Below, piece by piece: positions 28,952 to 29,525 of a stretch of DNA of 29,525 bases (positions within the stretch are counted from its first letter, which is position 1; every line of letters starts with the position of its first letter). The notes under the pieces were generated by a model. That model was not told the DNA's origin and did no database searches. It was given only the letters and a program-made list of their open reading frames with translations. The stretch comes from Oribacterium sp. UBA4274 (GTDB lineage: Bacteria > Bacillota > Clostridia > Lachnospirales > Lachnospiraceae): contig DGVW01000058.1 in the NCBI GenBank assembly GCA_002396005.1, positions 1 through 29,525 on the forward strand, given 5' to 3'. The translations under genes were made by a program, and so were the position numbers.

Positions 28952-29525
28952 ATGAAATGTCCTAAGTGTGGTGGTGAAATACCATCCGGAAGCAAATTCT
29001 GTACATTCTGTGGCTCTCAGATCACGTATGAGATGCAAAGAGAACAAGAACAGTTAAATAAGCAGGGCTGCCCTAAGTGTGGCAGTTCAAATGTTCAGTT
29101 CCAAAGAGAGAATCAGGGCGAGTTCCGTAATGCAAATTCAAAACAAGTTGTACTTAGAACTGTAGGTTTTTGTAAGGACTGTGGCTATACATGGTATCCA
29201 AGCGGAGCAAACAGTGCTCCTCAGAAAAATAACCTCGTTTGGTGGATACTTGGCTGGATATTCTTCTTCCCTGCTCCTGTCATGGTTCTGATATGGCGTA
29301 AGAAAAATACATGGGATATCAAGGTGAAAATAGGTGTTACAATAGCCTTTTGGATAGTATTCTTTATCATAGGTTTATCTGGTGGTGGTTCTGACTCCTC
29401 AACAAAAGAATCTACTGCACCAACTGTCGAAGTAACAACAAATAATGAAAAATCAGAACAGGCAAGTAATGATGATAAGTCAAATGATGAAGTTGTAGAG
29501 CAGGTTACAACGGAAGATACTACAA
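28952..29525 (+). CDS. Zinc-ribbon membrane protein (runs off the right edge)
   Basis: 191 codons are visible with no stop before the window ends. ATG 28952 has GGGAGG at 28935-28940, a rather long gap of 11 bases. The N-terminus is a Cys4 zinc ribbon, CPKCGGEIPSGSKFCTFCG. After a short helix comes a second Cys4 unit, CPKCGSSN...CKDCGYTWY. Two membrane helices follow (about 93-113, WWILGWIFFFPAPVMVLIW; and about 126-143, VTIAFWIVFFIIGL). Then an extracellular Ser/Thr/Asn/Asp-rich stretch begins (GGGSDSSTKES...), reaching the edge. Such proteins are common in Firmicutes and usually end in an exported domain of varied type, which cannot be seen here. A TATAAT at 28906-28911 without a clear -35 may drive it. 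Confidence 0.85.
   Translation, partial: MKCPKCGGEIPSGSKFCTFCGSQITYEMQREQEQLNKQGCPKCGSSNVQFQRENQGEFRNANSKQVVLRTVGFCKDCGYTWYPSGANSAPQKNNLVWWILGWIFFFPAPVMVLIWRKKNTWDIKVKIGVTIAFWIVFFIIGLSGGGSDSSTKESTAPTVEVTTNNEKSEQASNDDKSNDEVVEQVTTEDTT

Noticed and set aside
1..29525. CRISPR array, tRNA, rRNA, insertion sequence or integrase
   Set aside because: No spaced direct-repeat array, no tRNA or rRNA signature and no transposase or recombinase reading frame was found on either strand.

Overview
The window looks like a chromosomal segment of a Gram-positive Clostridia, most likely a Lachnospiraceae (Butyrivibrio/Roseburia-like). The basis is a class B sortase with Spy0128/FctA-type pilins, a short (type 3) prolyl-tRNA synthetase, a PF06541 membrane protein, strong AGGAGG ribosome sites and many intrinsic terminators. 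The genus is inferred from gene content only; no rRNA or tRNA gene was seen.

Layout. (1) 1-10041: a surface pilus/adhesin locus. It holds the 3' end of a pilin-like gene, a class B sortase, two tandem terminators, an 1848-residue VWA adhesin, a two-domain FctA-type pilin and a second FctA-type pilin paralogous to the truncated first gene. The exported proteins end in unusual sorting signals: TPTG in two, and RTGD preceded by 16-residue VLGA repeats in the other two. (2) 10054-24095: housekeeping and core-like genes, all on the + strand. These are a beta-propeller lactonase, aroC, proS, a translationally coupled pair (tandem AAA+ ATPase and Sel1/TM/SH3 membrane protein), cca, an alpha-phosphohexomutase, an acyltransferase-3 membrane protein and a PF06541 protein with an LEA-like tail. 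Terminators and promoters separate most units. (3) 24096-29525: a visibly more AT-rich accessory region. It has about 800 bases of structured non-coding DNA, small hypothetical genes, a 26-residue membrane peptide, two minus-strand secreted proteins sharing an Ada-like CxxC tail (a ComEC-like metallo-beta-lactamase lipoprotein and a cell-wall-binding-repeat protein), a broken gene with two -1 frame changes and an in-frame stop, and the start of a zinc-ribbon membrane protein that runs off the window.

How the genes work together. The sortase probably polymerises or anchors the neighbouring FctA-type proteins, as class B-fold SrtC1 does in Streptococcus pyogenes. The VWA protein is the likely tip adhesin and the 380-residue protein the likely shaft, the latter with its own promoter. 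The AAA+ and Sel1/SH3 proteins overlap by 10 bases and probably form one envelope-associated machine of unknown function. The strongest candidates for something undescribed are that pair, the VLGA-repeat/RTGD sorting tails with their duplicated 3' hairpin element, the switch-like leader at 8560-8751 and the non-coding block at 24096-24906.
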